A DNA stretch of 64,000 nucleotides from Schizophyllum amplum (Eukaryota; Basidiomycota; Agaricomycetes; Agaricales; Schizophyllaceae): NCBI GenBank assembly GCA_007026445.1, contig VDMD01000009.1, positions 558,001 through 622,000 of the forward strand, in the 5' to 3' direction. The notes beneath the pieces are model-generated. The model was not told the origin of the DNA. It did not search any database and saw nothing but the letters and a program-made list of their open reading frames with translations. This document shows, piece by piece, positions 21,067 to 33,401 of this stretch. The first letter of the stretch is position 1; the number at the start of each line of letters is the position of its first letter. The position numbers and the translations under genes were made by a program.

Positions 21067-24000
21067 CTAGAGATCGTTGCGCAACAGCACCATATAACAG
21101 TGCTCGCAGTACGGCTGCTCGTCCCTCTGGAAGAACGACGGGTCCTCAAATGGCCGGTCGCACCCCTGCATACCTCGTCAGCACACCATCAACGGACACC
21201 ACAAACCCCAATCCTACTTACCGCACACACAAAGCACTCGTAGCACCACTTCCCGCCCAGTGCCTCCACCGCTGGCGTGTGGTCCCGGATGCTCTTCTTG
21301 CACCGCTTGCACTTCGGCATCCTCAGCCGCACGTGGCAGTTCTCGCAGTACGGGTGCCCGCGGAACACGGTGAAGCCGACGCCTTCGCCTGAGTCGAACT
21401 CGCCGTCGCCGCTGACGCTGAGCTCGCCTACGCGCGTCGTGGGCAGCCCGCCGGAGAGCGTGAGGAACGGGTCCCCGCACTCGGCGCAGAAAAAGTGCTG
21501 CTCGTGGTAGTTGCGCTTGCCGAGCGCGGGGTCGTCAAGGCTGATGAAGCGCTCCTCAACGATGGCGGTCTTGCAGGTGTAGCAGCGCGGAGCGAAGTTC
21601 TGTTGACAGCGTTAAACATTGAAAGACGTATGAGTGAAGGCAAATCGTACCTCGTGGTAGTCGAGATGGCAGTACGGCCGCCCGTCCTTCTCGTACGAAC
21701 TGACGTGCTCGAGCAGCTCATCGCAGACCGTGCACCGGAAGCAGCCCGGGTGCCAGCGGACGCCCATGGCGTTCACGATACGCCCAATAATTGCGCCTCC
21801 ACATCCCCCACATGCCAGGCCACCTTTCCTGATTACGGGCGGGAGGTTCTTGGGATGGGGCTTGCGCGGTGTCGGTTGCTCATCTCCAACCTCGCCTCCA
21901 AGGATGATAACTGGCATCATCGCTGGATTCGGGGGCGCCGGACCCGATACATTGATTCCAGGTACTGAGCTGACGGCTATGCTTGGCGGATCGACGTTGA
22001 TACTGGGTGCGTTGACACTGATGCTTGGTGGGCTGCTGAAGCTCATGCTGGGTGGTGCATTGACGCTGATGCTGGGGGGCTCGACATTTATGGCAGGGCT
22101 GACCCGTGTGGACGGTGCCCTCTCATCGTCTTCTTCTATTGGCAAATTAATCTGCGGCAGCGCGTTCCGACCATCACGCGGCGACGGGCTCTCCACCTTC
22201 ATCGCTGACGTACTCGACGACGCCGGTGGCGTGCGACGGAAGGCCAAAGGACGGTGCGTCGTGATTTGTGGTGAGTGCGGTTGCGGCAACACGCGCGCCG
22301 GAGGCGGTGGCGCGTCGTCCAGGTCTTCCCACTCACGAGGTGCCCTCTTGGCCGGCGATGAGGACCTCGACCGTGACGACGACGACGCTTGCATCTGCAT
22401 CATCGACCGCTGTGCATGCGACACGGGCTGTACCTGTGACATGGTCTGCTGCACCGGCACCATGGGCTGCTGCATCTGCATCGTCGGCGGCTGCGTTCGC
22501 GAGACCGGCGGCTGCGACCGCGAGACTGGCTGATGTGTCCGTGTGATCGGCTGCTGCTCCTGAATAATCGGCTGCTGCGGTTGGGGTGCATCATCCATGC
22601 CCAAAGCCGCGAAACGAAGCGTCATGCTCGCCGTATCCCCCGTCGCCGCACTCGCCGCCATCCTCGTCATCTCTGGCGGCTTCGGCATCGAGCCAAATGC
22701 GCTGCCCGGTAGCGACCGTGGCATGCCCGGGGGCTGCGGCAAGCGCCCGCGCTCGGGGATGGCCGGCGCAGAGCCCTGCTTCACCAAGTAGTCGTACTCG
22801 TAGTCCTCCAACGGCGGCGCCTGACTGTTGGTTCGGGGTAGGTCCCGAATGCCGTACCCCGGACTCGGTGGCTCGTTCTCGAGGTCCTCGCTCTCTTCAT
22901 CTTCGTCGTCCTCTTCCTCATCCTCCTCTGAGGAGTACATCGGTGACGCAGAACGTTCCGATTGCGCATAGGAGGAAGTCGCTCTGGGCGCCGGGAGCGG
23001 TCTGCTTGAGCTGGCTGGGGACCGCGCGTGCTGCGACTGTTGAGAGAACTGCGATGTATGCGAGGAAAGCTGTGACGAGTGCGAGAACTGCGACCGCGAA
23101 GAGGACTGCGACGCCTGTGAGGACGGGTGTGATGGCGGAGAGGGAAACTGTGACAGCTGAGACGCGAACTGCGAGGGGTGAGAGGTGAACTGCGAGGGCT
23201 GAGAGGCAGCTTGGGACGGCTGAGAGGCGGATTGCGACAGCTGCGACGACGGCCCATTCGACGTTGGCGGCGGTGCAAACGTACGCTGGCGCTGCTTCCA
23301 CAGCGGCACAAACTTCGTCGGCGATCCCGGCTTGTCAGGCGGCGGAGTCGTTGACGTGAGGTCGAACTTCGGTGGACTAGCACGTCTCCTGAAGGACGAC
23401 TCCGTATCCGTCTTGGTAGGAGACTGACGCGGCGGCAGCGGCGGCTTTGGGAAGCGCGACAGCACACTGGGAACGGACGTCTCCTTTGTCGGGGACTGGC
23501 GTGGCGGAAGCGCCGGCGGAAAGGGGCGCACTGGGTTGCTGCTCGCCTTCGTGGGGCTCGGCGACCGACTCGCAGCCCTACTCATCTGTGAGGAGGATGC
23601 TTCTGGCGCTCCTGAGGGGGCTCCCGGACTCGGGGCTCGCGACATACTCGGCGGATGACGCGGGATTCCGTCAAAGCTCGACTTCGGAAGGCCATTGACG
23701 GAAGGCAGCCGACTCATATCGAGCGATTGATGTTTCGCGCGTGAGGGACTCGGCGTCGGCACCGGCAACGGTCTACTGCCCGCCCGGGAAGGTGAGGCAC
23801 TCGATGGCGGAGGCGCAGGGGACGAAGACCGCGACATTTGGTGTGACGGATCCGGCATACTACGAGCGGCGGCCATGGGGATGGGGGATATCGACATTTG
23901 TCTTTGTTGCGACTGAGTGGGAGGGAACATGTGTCTGTTTTGGACAGTGGCGGGCGGGCGCTGCATGGGGGTACCAAATGAGGATGTTGGTTGAGCCACT

Positions 24001-24707
24001 GGCGGTAAAGAGTCCGCACGCCGAGGAGCTGGCAGGGGTCGTCCTTGGGGAGTCTGTGGTACTTGGGAAGGTGCTGGTGTCTGTGGTTGCGCGATCGATG
24101 ATGGCGCCTGCGATGCTTGGATCGCTGAGGGGGAGATGGGCGGCCGACGCTGGTAAGATAGTTGACTGGAAAGCGGGACAGCGGGCGTGCTCTGCGAGTA
24201 TCCGTGATGAGGACGTTGTGCTTGGGCTGGAGCTGGGGTGATGGAGGACACGGGGGTCGCTGGCTGGGAATATCCGTAGCCATTGGATTGACCGGCGGGT
24301 GGCCGTTGGGCACCATATGACTGCGATGGAGCTCCTGCGTATTGCTGAGGAGAGAAGGGGGTCCGCTGAACATTATTCACTCCTTGCTGGGGCTGGCCAT
24401 AGCCTTGCGCGTACTGTGGCTGTCGGTTGCCAGCTGGAGGCGCGTAGGTAGGTTGCCGCTGTACTGGGTGCGCATATTGTTGTGGCCGCGCCTGCTGCTG
24501 CTGTACCCTTTGCTGAAACGTATTCTGCGGTGGCTGCTGAGGGGGCTGCTGCTGCTGCTGGTACATCCCCGGATCGTATCCCTGTTGTGGGTGCGCATAC
24601 GCTGCTGGCTGCTGCTGTTGCTGCTGGGCGCTCGGCGACCTCTGCAGCACAAATGCTCTAGCTGGCGCCCTTTGTTGAGCTGTATAGAAACCCTGAGTCT
24701 GCGACAT
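21067..24707 (-). CDS. paxillin-like LIM-domain protein
   Basis: Fungal relative of yeast Pxl1/paxillin, a cytoskeletal scaffold at sites of polarised growth and septation. Three exons, 24707..21651, 21599..21222 and 21165..21067, fit in phase and give 1177 aa. The first about 900 residues are low complexity: a Gln/Pro-rich start, Ser/Pro tracts with PPRQSPTK, a repeated SQ-rich segment (23050-23240), an acidic run, and repeated PPSI-V motifs. The C-terminus holds three LIM zinc modules: CGGC...HPGCFRCTVC...CHLDYH; CYTC...HFFCAEC...CENC; CKRC...CYECFVCAGC...CEHCY. ATG at 24707 (MSQTQGFYTAQQ) is the first in frame. The low-complexity exon leaves long shadow frames on the opposite strand, which are not genes. 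Confidence 0.9.
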
Positions 24708-25921
24708 GAAGTTCAAAAGCAAGACGCGAAAGATGGGAGCAGGATCTCAGAGGGCGCCGAACGCAACGCGTCTGACCACGTGATTATCTCGCGCAATGAC
24801 GTCGCTGTCGATACGACGAGGACTCGAGAGGCAAGATAAATACTCTCCTTTGATTTGTAGGTGACTCAATGCTTCCACATTGACAGCATCGAGAGACGAC
24901 CGCCCACAATTGACGACAGTGCATCAGTATAGTATATGACTGGGGCCAGTCTACTCTAATTCTACCGATGTCTGTAAGGGTGATACGGAGGATGGGCTAC
25001 AAAGATAAAGGATGATTAGGGCCGGTTAGAGAGTACACACACCAGCCCGCAAGATGTTTCTAGAGTAAGTCGATGGTAGATGAGAAAGGTCTATGGCAAG
25101 CACCTTCGAAGTCAAAGAGATGGTAAGTACAGCTGCCCCCATGAACGAAGACCAAGCGCACCGTGCAGCGTAAGCATCCCTGGCGTCGTCGTCGTCGACA
25201 AGGAAAACGGACCTCGCGATATCGTCCAAGAGCACCTACAGAGAGACGAGCGCACTGTCTCACTGCAGCGCGCGGCATGGACAGAGCCGTCGATGGATGC
25301 AATGCCGGTGGGTGCCGATGGGTGTCAACGGTCTTCGGGCCGTGCGAGCGATGGACGTTGACTGGACGGGTGGCTGACGTTGTGGACACTGCGCTCCGGC
25401 CATGGTCGTGGGGGACCACCTCAGTCACACAGTGGAGAATTTCGCTAAGAATCGGCAAGCCTCGTAGCAGTGGGCCAACCACCGCTGGAAAGAATACAAC
25501 ACATGTGGTGACCTACAAGCTAATAAGCCACTAGCACACGATAGGTACCTATCCCGGGCAGGAGAAGGTCGCCTGGACTCTGGAGGCTGGAGATCAGTGG
25601 AGAACAGGTGGAGGATGCTGCTGGACGCCATGAATCAGAACACGCGCGCGCCACGTTCACAGGACCTTCCCCGCGGAAATCTCCCGCTGGCACCATGTGA
25701 TTATTATGTCGTTGCTTGTGGGCGCTTGCGTACACGCTTCGGCCACACCATGCATTGGTCGTCCTGCCTCTTGTCATGAGTGCGTATTTCATCAGAAAAT
25801 AGTATGCTAACCTCACCGCTATTGCGTTGACTTCGCGCCGTCTGTGCGTATAAAAGCCCAAAAATGTGCGGGTGCACCTCACACCGCACAGCCTCTCACT
25901 CCCTCAACATTCAACCCTGAC
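24708..25921. other. divergent intergenic region
   Basis: About 1.2 kb between the oppositely transcribed LIM gene and O-methyltransferase gene, so both promoters lie here. Short frames near 25030-25480 show no domain or splice support. Confidence 0.4.
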
Positions 25922-27807
25922 ATGTCCTCTATAGCACCCTTGGTCGACCTCATCGTGCAGAATGCGCGAGCTCTAGAGGATGCATGTGCCGCCTCGGGGG
26001 CGAAGCTCCCCGACCTGGATGCACATTTCGATCCCGCCTCTGAAGCTTTCAGGAAGGACCCAGTCGCAGCAGAGGCAGCCAACGTCATCGCCGCGGCGGC
26101 CCTACAGCTTGTTGCGACTGTGCTGTCACCCCCCTTGACTTTGCTCACGGCAGCCACCGGGGTGAGCATCTCACGTTATCCATATATTGATTATGTTGCT
26201 GACAGTGTATACCGTGCAGTATGTCAAGTCAGCCGCTTTGCGCGTTGCCCTCGAGGCTGGTGTCACTGAGATTTTGCGCGAGGCCGGGCCTCAGGTTTGT
26301 GCTTCGCTGTCTTGGTATTCATGATGTCCGTGCTCACCTTCATCACTCACAGGGCCTTCATGTTGACGACATGGCCAAGATTAATGGGCTCGATCCACAG
26401 AAGCTATGTATGTACGAACTTTGTGCTCGATGCTCGCGCTCACACCTGTTCAGCTCGCTTCCTACGCTTCCTTGCCACAAATCACATCTTTCGCGAAGTT
26501 GCCCCGGACGTTTTCGCTAACAACCGCATCTCCACCTTGCTTGACACCATGAAACCGAGCAAGGAGATCATCGCTGAGTAAGTCATCGTGCTGCTGCCAC
26601 GTCCACCATTCTAATGTCTTTTTGCAGTCCCGAGCACAAGTACGACGGCACGAAAGGAATAGCGGCAGCGTGCGCCACCATGTGAGCTAACCTCGGCCTT
26701 ATATTTGCCTAACCTTTCTCACGGAACTTCTCAGAATGGACGAGCAGTACAAGGCTGGCGGCTACGCTTGGGAAACACTTTCCGATCCTGTCGACGGCGC
26801 CTCTGGCGAGCCTGACGGTACTGCCATGGGGCGCGCTTTTGGTCTCCGTCAGTCTACGTGGGATATTTTCGCTCGACCGGAGAACAGTTTCCGCTCACGC
26901 CGGTTCAACATCGGCATGTCGGCGGCTGCGAGCCTGCAGCCTGCGGACGTTATCATGACCGGTATGTGTGCTGCTGAGCTTGGTATGCTACTTCTCATTG
27001 TCAACAGCCTTTGACTGGAAGTCCCTTCCGGCGGGTTCACTCGTCGTTGACGTTGGTGGTGGCATCGGCGCGGCGACGCGATCTCTCGCTAAGAACTGCC
27101 CTGACTTGAAAGTCGTGCTGCAGGACCTGCCTGGTGTCATCGAGGACGCGAAGAAGGTATACATAACATTCTCCGGAGGCATGAGTGTGAGCTGATTGCC
27201 GCAGTGGTGGGATGAAAACGCGCAGGACGCCGTACGAACGGGACAAGTCACTTTGGAGGGTATGTATTGCAGCACAATATTGGCAATGCGTTTCGCTCGG
27301 CTCACTCTGCTCTGCAGCTCATAGCTTCTTCGACCCGCAGCCTTCGCGCAATGTTGGGGTATTCCTGCTCAAGCAGGTGCTTCACGACTGGAGCAATTTG
27401 TACTCCGCCAGAATTCTCAGACATCTGCGCACCGCAGCTTCGGAGACGACCAAGCTCGTCATCATGGACGACCTTCTGTCCTTCGCTTGCCGGGAGCCAT
27501 CCGACGAAAGCCTGAGTGCAATACCGGGCGCGGTTCCAAGCGAAGCGCCCGAGCCGCTGCTTGCCAACTATGGCGCGGCACACGAGTTTGGGTACACGAC
27601 GGACCTGATGGTGCGTGGAGTCTGCGGTTTGGACACCGGTGTTGATTTCTCATGGCACACGCATAGATGTATTTCGGCTTCAACGCGCAGGAGCGTAACG
27701 TCCGTCAATTCCAGAACCTGCTTCGATCCACGGGGTGGAAGCTTACGACAGTGCGGAGGCCCAGTCATGGTATCATGACGAACGCGATCGAAGCCGTGCC
27801 GCTCTAG
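25922..27807 (+). CDS. SAM-dependent O-methyltransferase (COMT-like)
   Basis: Class I O-methyltransferase that transfers a methyl group from S-adenosylmethionine to a phenolic or other hydroxyl. Ten exons fit in phase: 25922..26161, 26220..26294, 26353..26407, 26454..26577, 26628..26681, 26735..26961, 27008..27156, 27205..27259, 27318..27610 and 27667..27807, giving 470 aa. The N-terminal dimerisation/winged-helix part has YVKSAALRVALEAGV and RFLRFLATNHIFRE. The SAM-binding motif is SLVVDVGGGIGAATRSL. The catalytic base is likely the His in LLKQVLHDWSN. Fungal members often act on lignin-derived aromatics or secondary metabolites; no biosynthetic partner genes are adjacent. Intact. Confidence 0.92.
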
Positions 27808-28451
27808 ACAAGCACTGGCAGTAACTTACCGGGTGACGCTAAACCGTCTGTATACTAAATAATACGCGAAAGTCACGGTTGTTGCACGGCAGGGCCCGCT
27901 ACCATTACTTACTGCATGTTGTCTGTGTACTCACTGCTGGCAATCATTGATCAGGCTCCAAGCATTGTTTCGCTATCTGACTTCGAGGAGTACATACAAT
28001 AGCTGCAGCAACTGTCCCCTCGCGTGTACACCGTTCTCTCAGAATTTCTCATCACCAGAGTTTTACCAAGTCCATTAAACTGGCCGACTGGTCGCGCGAC
28101 CGCAGTCCAAGTGTAACCGATTGGATTGTTAAAGGGCAGCAGGATCTATATGTTACGTGTCTGTTATACATGGGTGAATGTCATGCAGGGATGGAGTACA
28201 GTATGCAACAATTATCGAAGGTTGCCTATAGGATTATCGTGGGTATTCGTCAACTCGAATAGATATATGGCAGGGATAAAGCAAGGGTCAACGGATGGAG
28301 CGTCCTTGGAGCTTGAGGATCGCATAAAGGGCGCTTATGGTGTTGGGAAAGATGATGCAAAGTATGAAGAGTTGCAGACTGCAACCAGCTTCACGTTGAG
28401 CGAGGATCGACTGTACAGCGCTCAGACACACACCTAAACCAAGCAAGCCCT
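27808..28451. other. intergenic, nothing recognised
   Basis: About 640 bases between the 3' ends of the O-methyltransferase and small Cys/His member C. No gene recognised. Confidence 0.4.
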
Positions 28452-28868
28452 TCACCGGCAGCGCACAGCTGGATGACTGGGACTCGAGCACCTGCTACAC
28501 CGGTGGTCCATCCGGCTGGGGCACGGCGTGCGGCACTTCCCCTTGTTCCATTCCGGGCACTTGGGCTTCCCGCCGCCCCCGCTGACATGGCTAGCCGACA
28601 CCGAGTTGCGCGTCATCCCGCCTCTGGTCCTCCAGCTATGAGATGGAGAACAGCCTGGAGTGAGTCGATGTGGGAAAGAGACAATCGTAAGACTCACGCA
28701 GGCTCATCATCCTCGGACAGGTCATCATCGTAATCATCCACTGCGGTCTGCTTGGACGCAGATCCGGAGGCCGTCAGCCCAAGGTAATCGCTGGTAGGCG
28801 CCGGGCGTCAGCACGTATGCCCACAGTCAAGGGGCGACGCACGTTATACTGTAGATGTAGTGCATCAT
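28452..28868 (-). CDS. small Cys/His-cluster protein, member C
   Basis: Three exons, 28868..28843, 28790..28698 and 28635..28452, with phase-2 introns of 52 and 62 nt, encode 100 aa. The gene architecture matches the members at 4978, 6512 and 8229, about 20 kb away. Parts: short N-terminus (MMHYIYSITDYLGL), acidic run (DDYDDDLSEDDEP), a Gly/Ser linker, and a terminal cluster C-x5-G-x-C-x3-C-x5-H-x-C-x2-C-x5-H-x4-C just before the stop. The Ser/Pro segment of A and B is shortened. Two ATG codons are adjacent; the first is used. A TTATATC-type box lies about 65 bases upstream. Not a recognised family. Confidence 0.72.
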
Positions 28869-30503
28869 CGTCGCTGAGTTGGTAGATGTGGGGGTTGTTG
28901 AGGGCGTCTGTCGATCCTCAGTGGAAGCGCTTATATCATGCTGGGACGCTGAGGGCGCATCAGCTAAAATAGACAGCGACATGATGGTTTGCACTGACTC
29001 ATGGATGTCCTGGTGGTGTCCGGTGTTAGGTAGTGCCTCGTGTGCAGCGCCCTGGCTCCTAGCGCTCGCGTGTCCATGCTCTTAAGCGCCCGTTGGGACG
29101 AGCAACGTACTCCTTCCTCCCATCTTCAGAATTCCACACATCTGATCTGGGTACACATCCTGGATTATTACAACGGTACAAAGTCGCTGTTATGCGTTCG
29201 CCGGACACGTAGATGGGTGTGGACAGACTGAACGGTCACAATGTCAAAAGCAGTGGGAAAGGAACGCTCCGGCAAATGCCGAACAAACACTGCCAAAGTG
29301 CATCATGTTTGAACTTCATCTGTCCCGCCCAGGTCCCGCCATCGCTCCTGTCTCAGCGACTCGTTGACCAGTACCATATGCAGATACTACTATGAATTGG
29401 TCGCTGAATTATCGTTCTATTCGCGGCTTGTGTAGCTTGCTGCTTTACTAGAAAAAGCGCGAATTTAGAGGCTTCTCGAGGACGCTGCTGCTGGCACTGC
29501 TTTCATTCCGGTACTGTTACGCGGGCTAGCATCACATTCAATTGAATCGAGCTGTGAGTAGACTTAAGTGGTTGTATACCGTTGGTATACCGGCGCTGGC
29601 GCTCACCGTAATGCTAAGCGCTCCCGGACACCCTCAACAGTGCCTTCGCGAACTCATACTTAGAAGGCGCGGTGAATTACCTCGGAAACCTGGATACAAA
29701 GAAGGAACAGCTGCATACATGAAGGATCTTAACCCGTCAGGATACCAAGCCGAGCTGTAGAACCATACCTCACTGCCGTCCCCGTGGTGCAGTCCTGTCC
29801 ACTGTCCACCTGCTGTCCACTGTGGCTGTGGGAATGGACAGATCACATCTGATCCAATCCACGCGACACGCACGGGTCACTCGTCACACTCCGCCTTCCC
29901 CTTGCACCTGTCCCCGATGTTTGTTCATGCATCATGCCCGGCCTTGGCTTAGTCAATGCCTCTACCACCTTAGGCCGAACAATAGTTACCGGTACATTGC
30001 TAACATTGATGTCTTTGTTCCATCGGCGACGACACGGACTCCGACGAAGCTCATAGCCTTTTCGGCCTGAGGGACAAAGCCTCTCCGAAATTGACATGGA
30101 AGGGCTCAGCGCTCCGCATTGGCTGCGCAATGGAGTTTAGACGTTCACGCGTGCATGACTGTTGTAAGTAGCTGACTTTTCATCGACATCTTTGGGTAGA
30201 CAAGTTCCCGCACAGTATAGCTCAGGTCAACCATCAGCGTTGTAGCGGCTTTCCTCAAGCAATGCGAGCGATACCCGCCTTCCTCGATCGGCAACGCCAG
30301 CAGAATTCAAGCTGTCCGCGATCTTACATCAGGTATGCAGCCCGATAGGTCTAGGAAGGCTATCGTCTTCATCGCTACCGAGGCTATGCACGGCAATGCA
30401 AAAACACCGCAATATCTCAGATCCTCTGTAACGGACCTTGACATCAGTATAAAGGATAGGAAGGCGCGATGTCCGCTCCCTACCCCCCGCTCTTGCCTAA
30501 AAT
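28869..30503. other. 1.6 kb without a supported gene
   Basis: Contains one short frame with a hydrophobic start (29542..29760, +, 72 codons) that lacks introns, domain or neighbours to support it. No transposon ends were found. Confidence 0.35.
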
Positions 30504-32462
30504 ATGGAAACTGTCACAGCCGTGGACATCCAACCTCTGGGATATCTCTTCCCCATCACCCCAGAAACGTCCTCACGCTACAATCGGCAGCACAAGTGAG
30601 TGTCGCTCACTTTTATGGCCACAGTTGTTAACGCGATCTCCTATCTCTACAGCATCCACTTGTACCCGATCAGCATAGAACCGAGGCAGCCAGAGTTCGT
30701 CTCTTCTCTACTGCAACGTCAGTACCTGGCTGATGATCCGCGCGCGTTGTACAGCCCCCGGTATCCTACCTCGCACTGGTTCACGTACACACACCCGGAA
30801 GGCCAGTTATACCATGCGCGCGAAGGCAGGCTGCGGACAGTGACGGACGAGGACATCGAGGACCCGGCGACGCTGGATGCTCTTGAGATCTGGATCGCGA
30901 AGGTCGAGAATATGCTCGCCTCAAATATGTGCGAAGTGACCAATGACATGGAGCTCATGATCGAACTTCGCGGCGACGATTGTGGATACTACATCGTTGA
31001 CCGCGCTGCTCGCACCGTATCATGGGCAGAGACAATCTGCACGAGCGATGTTGGCATCCCGGACGTCTCGTCGCAGACTAACCTGGGTGAGTGCCATTCC
31101 GACTTCTCGTGATTCCCGCGTCCTTACCCTACTGCTTCAGCGACCTCCACCGAGTCCTCCTTCTGGAGACACGTCGAATTCTATCCGTCGCACTTCGGTG
31201 GGCTGTCGGAGCAGGTCCTTGATTCGCTGCACTGCGTCTTTTCTCACGCCGTCACCGACCAGCTTACGTCCACGACATCGACCTTCCCCTACAAAGTCCA
31301 AGACTGCAACCACTTCCTCTCTGTCCTCGCCGGGCTCCGGGGACGCAGCGCAGATGCGCACGCCACGTGCGTCATTGGTACGCAATCCCTGCCACCGCGC
31401 CAAAGCACCTCTCATCAGCCCCTTTAGCTCGCCTCTGGTGTCTCGTCTGTGAGTATATTGTAGCACGCGCCAATGCATAAGCTGACGCTCTGATCAGGCT
31501 TGCATCGCACAAGTGTGCACTACGGTACCTCGTACGCGCGGCTGAATCGGAATCAACGCATCCTCGAGTACTATGAGGAAGAGCATCGCCTGACGCCGCT
31601 CGCGAGCACTGTGACATGTCGGATATCTGACGACTACCGTGCTCGCCTCGACGACCTTTACACCGATGACATGGTCTACGGCGACCACTGGCGCAATTTT
31701 ATCGAGTACGCACTCGATGATTGGAAGCGAGTCTCCCTGAATGTACGTGGCATTCTAGCAGTTTGCTTTTTGGAGAGGAGATTGACCCATCTTCAGGCCA
31801 GCTATGTTTTGTCTGCGCATGCAGCGCTCATCTTCCTGCCAGCATGTGCGCCCCTGGTGCTAGCGTCGGCTGTAACGAGCGCCCTGGCTGGCCTGTGCGC
31901 CCTCTTCCTCATGCATCGGCATGCAGTGCTCGCTAGCACGAGCATTAACACAGCTGTAGGCATGGTCACTTCACAGCCTGTTCAACTCGGCGAAGCCGCT
32001 CCGTGATTGAGCGCTGGCAGTCGGTGTTATCTGTTTAGATCGTGCGACAGATTCGACCTTGTCTCCCGTCGCATCGTCTGCACAGGTAACACCAGCTGCC
32101 AGCGCTTGATCATGTGGTGGCTTCTTCGAGCTTTACTATGCTGTTCTGACACGGCCAATCTGACTTTTCCGCAGGCCACCTACCTGCGCGACGTCTGCGA
32201 TTCACGGCACAGGTTCCAATTTACCGCCCTCGCAATGGCGGCACCGCGCGCCATCCATTTCTGGGGCGTCGCGCTTCTACTTTTCAACATGCTCTATCTG
32301 GTCTTTTCCGCCTTTGGGCTCATTCCGGCGATGCTGATCATCGGTGCTGCGCTGGGATGCTGCACAATGCTGACTATGGGGACGGCTGCGATATGCGTTG
32401 CACCGGAGGATATGATCCTGCCGTACTCCGCCAGCTCCGCGTACATGGACTGCAAAGTCTGA
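30504..32462 (+). CDS. multi-exon membrane protein with WW-like motif
   Basis: Member of a large uncharacterised Agaricomycete family. Exons 30504..30595, 30653..31086, 31141..31377, 31498..31742, a TM exon from 31797 to about 31955, and a last exon 32175..32462. A small exon at about 32039-32083 seems needed but its left splice site could not be fixed. The first about 110 residues include a WW-like stretch (HWFTYTHPEGQLYHAR). The middle is helical with paired motifs such as FWRHVEFYPSHF. The C-terminal part has several hydrophobic segments (ALIFLPACAPLVLASAVTSA, ALLLFNMLYLVFSAFGLIPA). Probably an integral membrane protein; function unknown. Confidence 0.65.
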
Positions 32463-33401
32463 ATACGGGATCTAGATACAGGAAGGTCCTCCGCGGAAGA
32501 TTCGACACGGATCCGAGAGAAAAGAGGGTATCTGTCGCACCATCTACGCTGGCCAATCTTTTCTGCCTTGTACAGTACGATTCAGACACACGACGCGAGG
32601 AAGAACTTGAAAGGGATGGACTCGTCCGGACGGTTAGGCAACTATGAGCTCCCTTCTTGTTTGCCATTGCTTGCATTATTTACTAGGTATTTATCTAGAT
32701 AGATCGTATCAGCACGGAAATCACGACAATAGTGCTTCAGGTATCCCGCGCATTGAGCGACATGGCGAGGAGCAGACTGCCATTGTAGTACTAACTCGAG
32801 CCTGGCTGCACAATGGATCGTGGCGGCGGAATCTTTTGGATGGGTTTCAAATATAGAAGATGGGATGTCTTGACAAGCTATGGGCAAGGCCTTGTGGCAG
32901 GGATGTCCAATGGTCGACCTGAAGATGGACAGCAAAGTACAAGAGTCAGCTTTTGTGGCCGACGCCTCACGTGTCGGCCGCAGCCGGCGAGCTGGGTGAC
33001 TGCCATAAAAGGGAACCCTTTGTCTGTTGACACGCGGATGCATCGTCGCGTCTGCAGACTTTTGCTGTAAAAGAATCCACGATTCCAACCATGACCCTGT
33101 GTATTCATCCTTTCCAAGAGAACAGGCCGAAAATCTGGCGTCTTGGCTCTCAGTTTTTGCTCGTTGCTGATCAGAGGCTCCGAGGCAAAGCTACACTGGC
33201 TTAGGCTAAGGGCTTGTGCGCCTCTCATGTTCAAGTCACTTGACATGCCCGATACACCGCAACCCCTAAGCTTCGCAGAACATTCACACCGGAAAGGAGC
33301 TCACGCGTACGGCGCGTCTCTGCATCTCTCAGAGTCATCGCGTTCCCTCGAGTCGCCGAAGCTGACGTCGCTTCCATTCAGCGCTGCACGCCGCCTCCAT
33401 C
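32463..33401. other. intergenic, nothing recognised
   Basis: About 940 bases. Short frames on both strands have no domain. No repeat noticed. Confidence 0.4.

Noticed and set aside
21730..22533. 267-codon plus-strand frame rich in Gly and Cys
   Set aside because: Antisense shadow of the low-complexity exon of the LIM protein.
29542..29760. 72-codon plus-strand frame with a hydrophobic start
   Set aside because: No intron, homology or promoter support; frame length is within chance for this composition.
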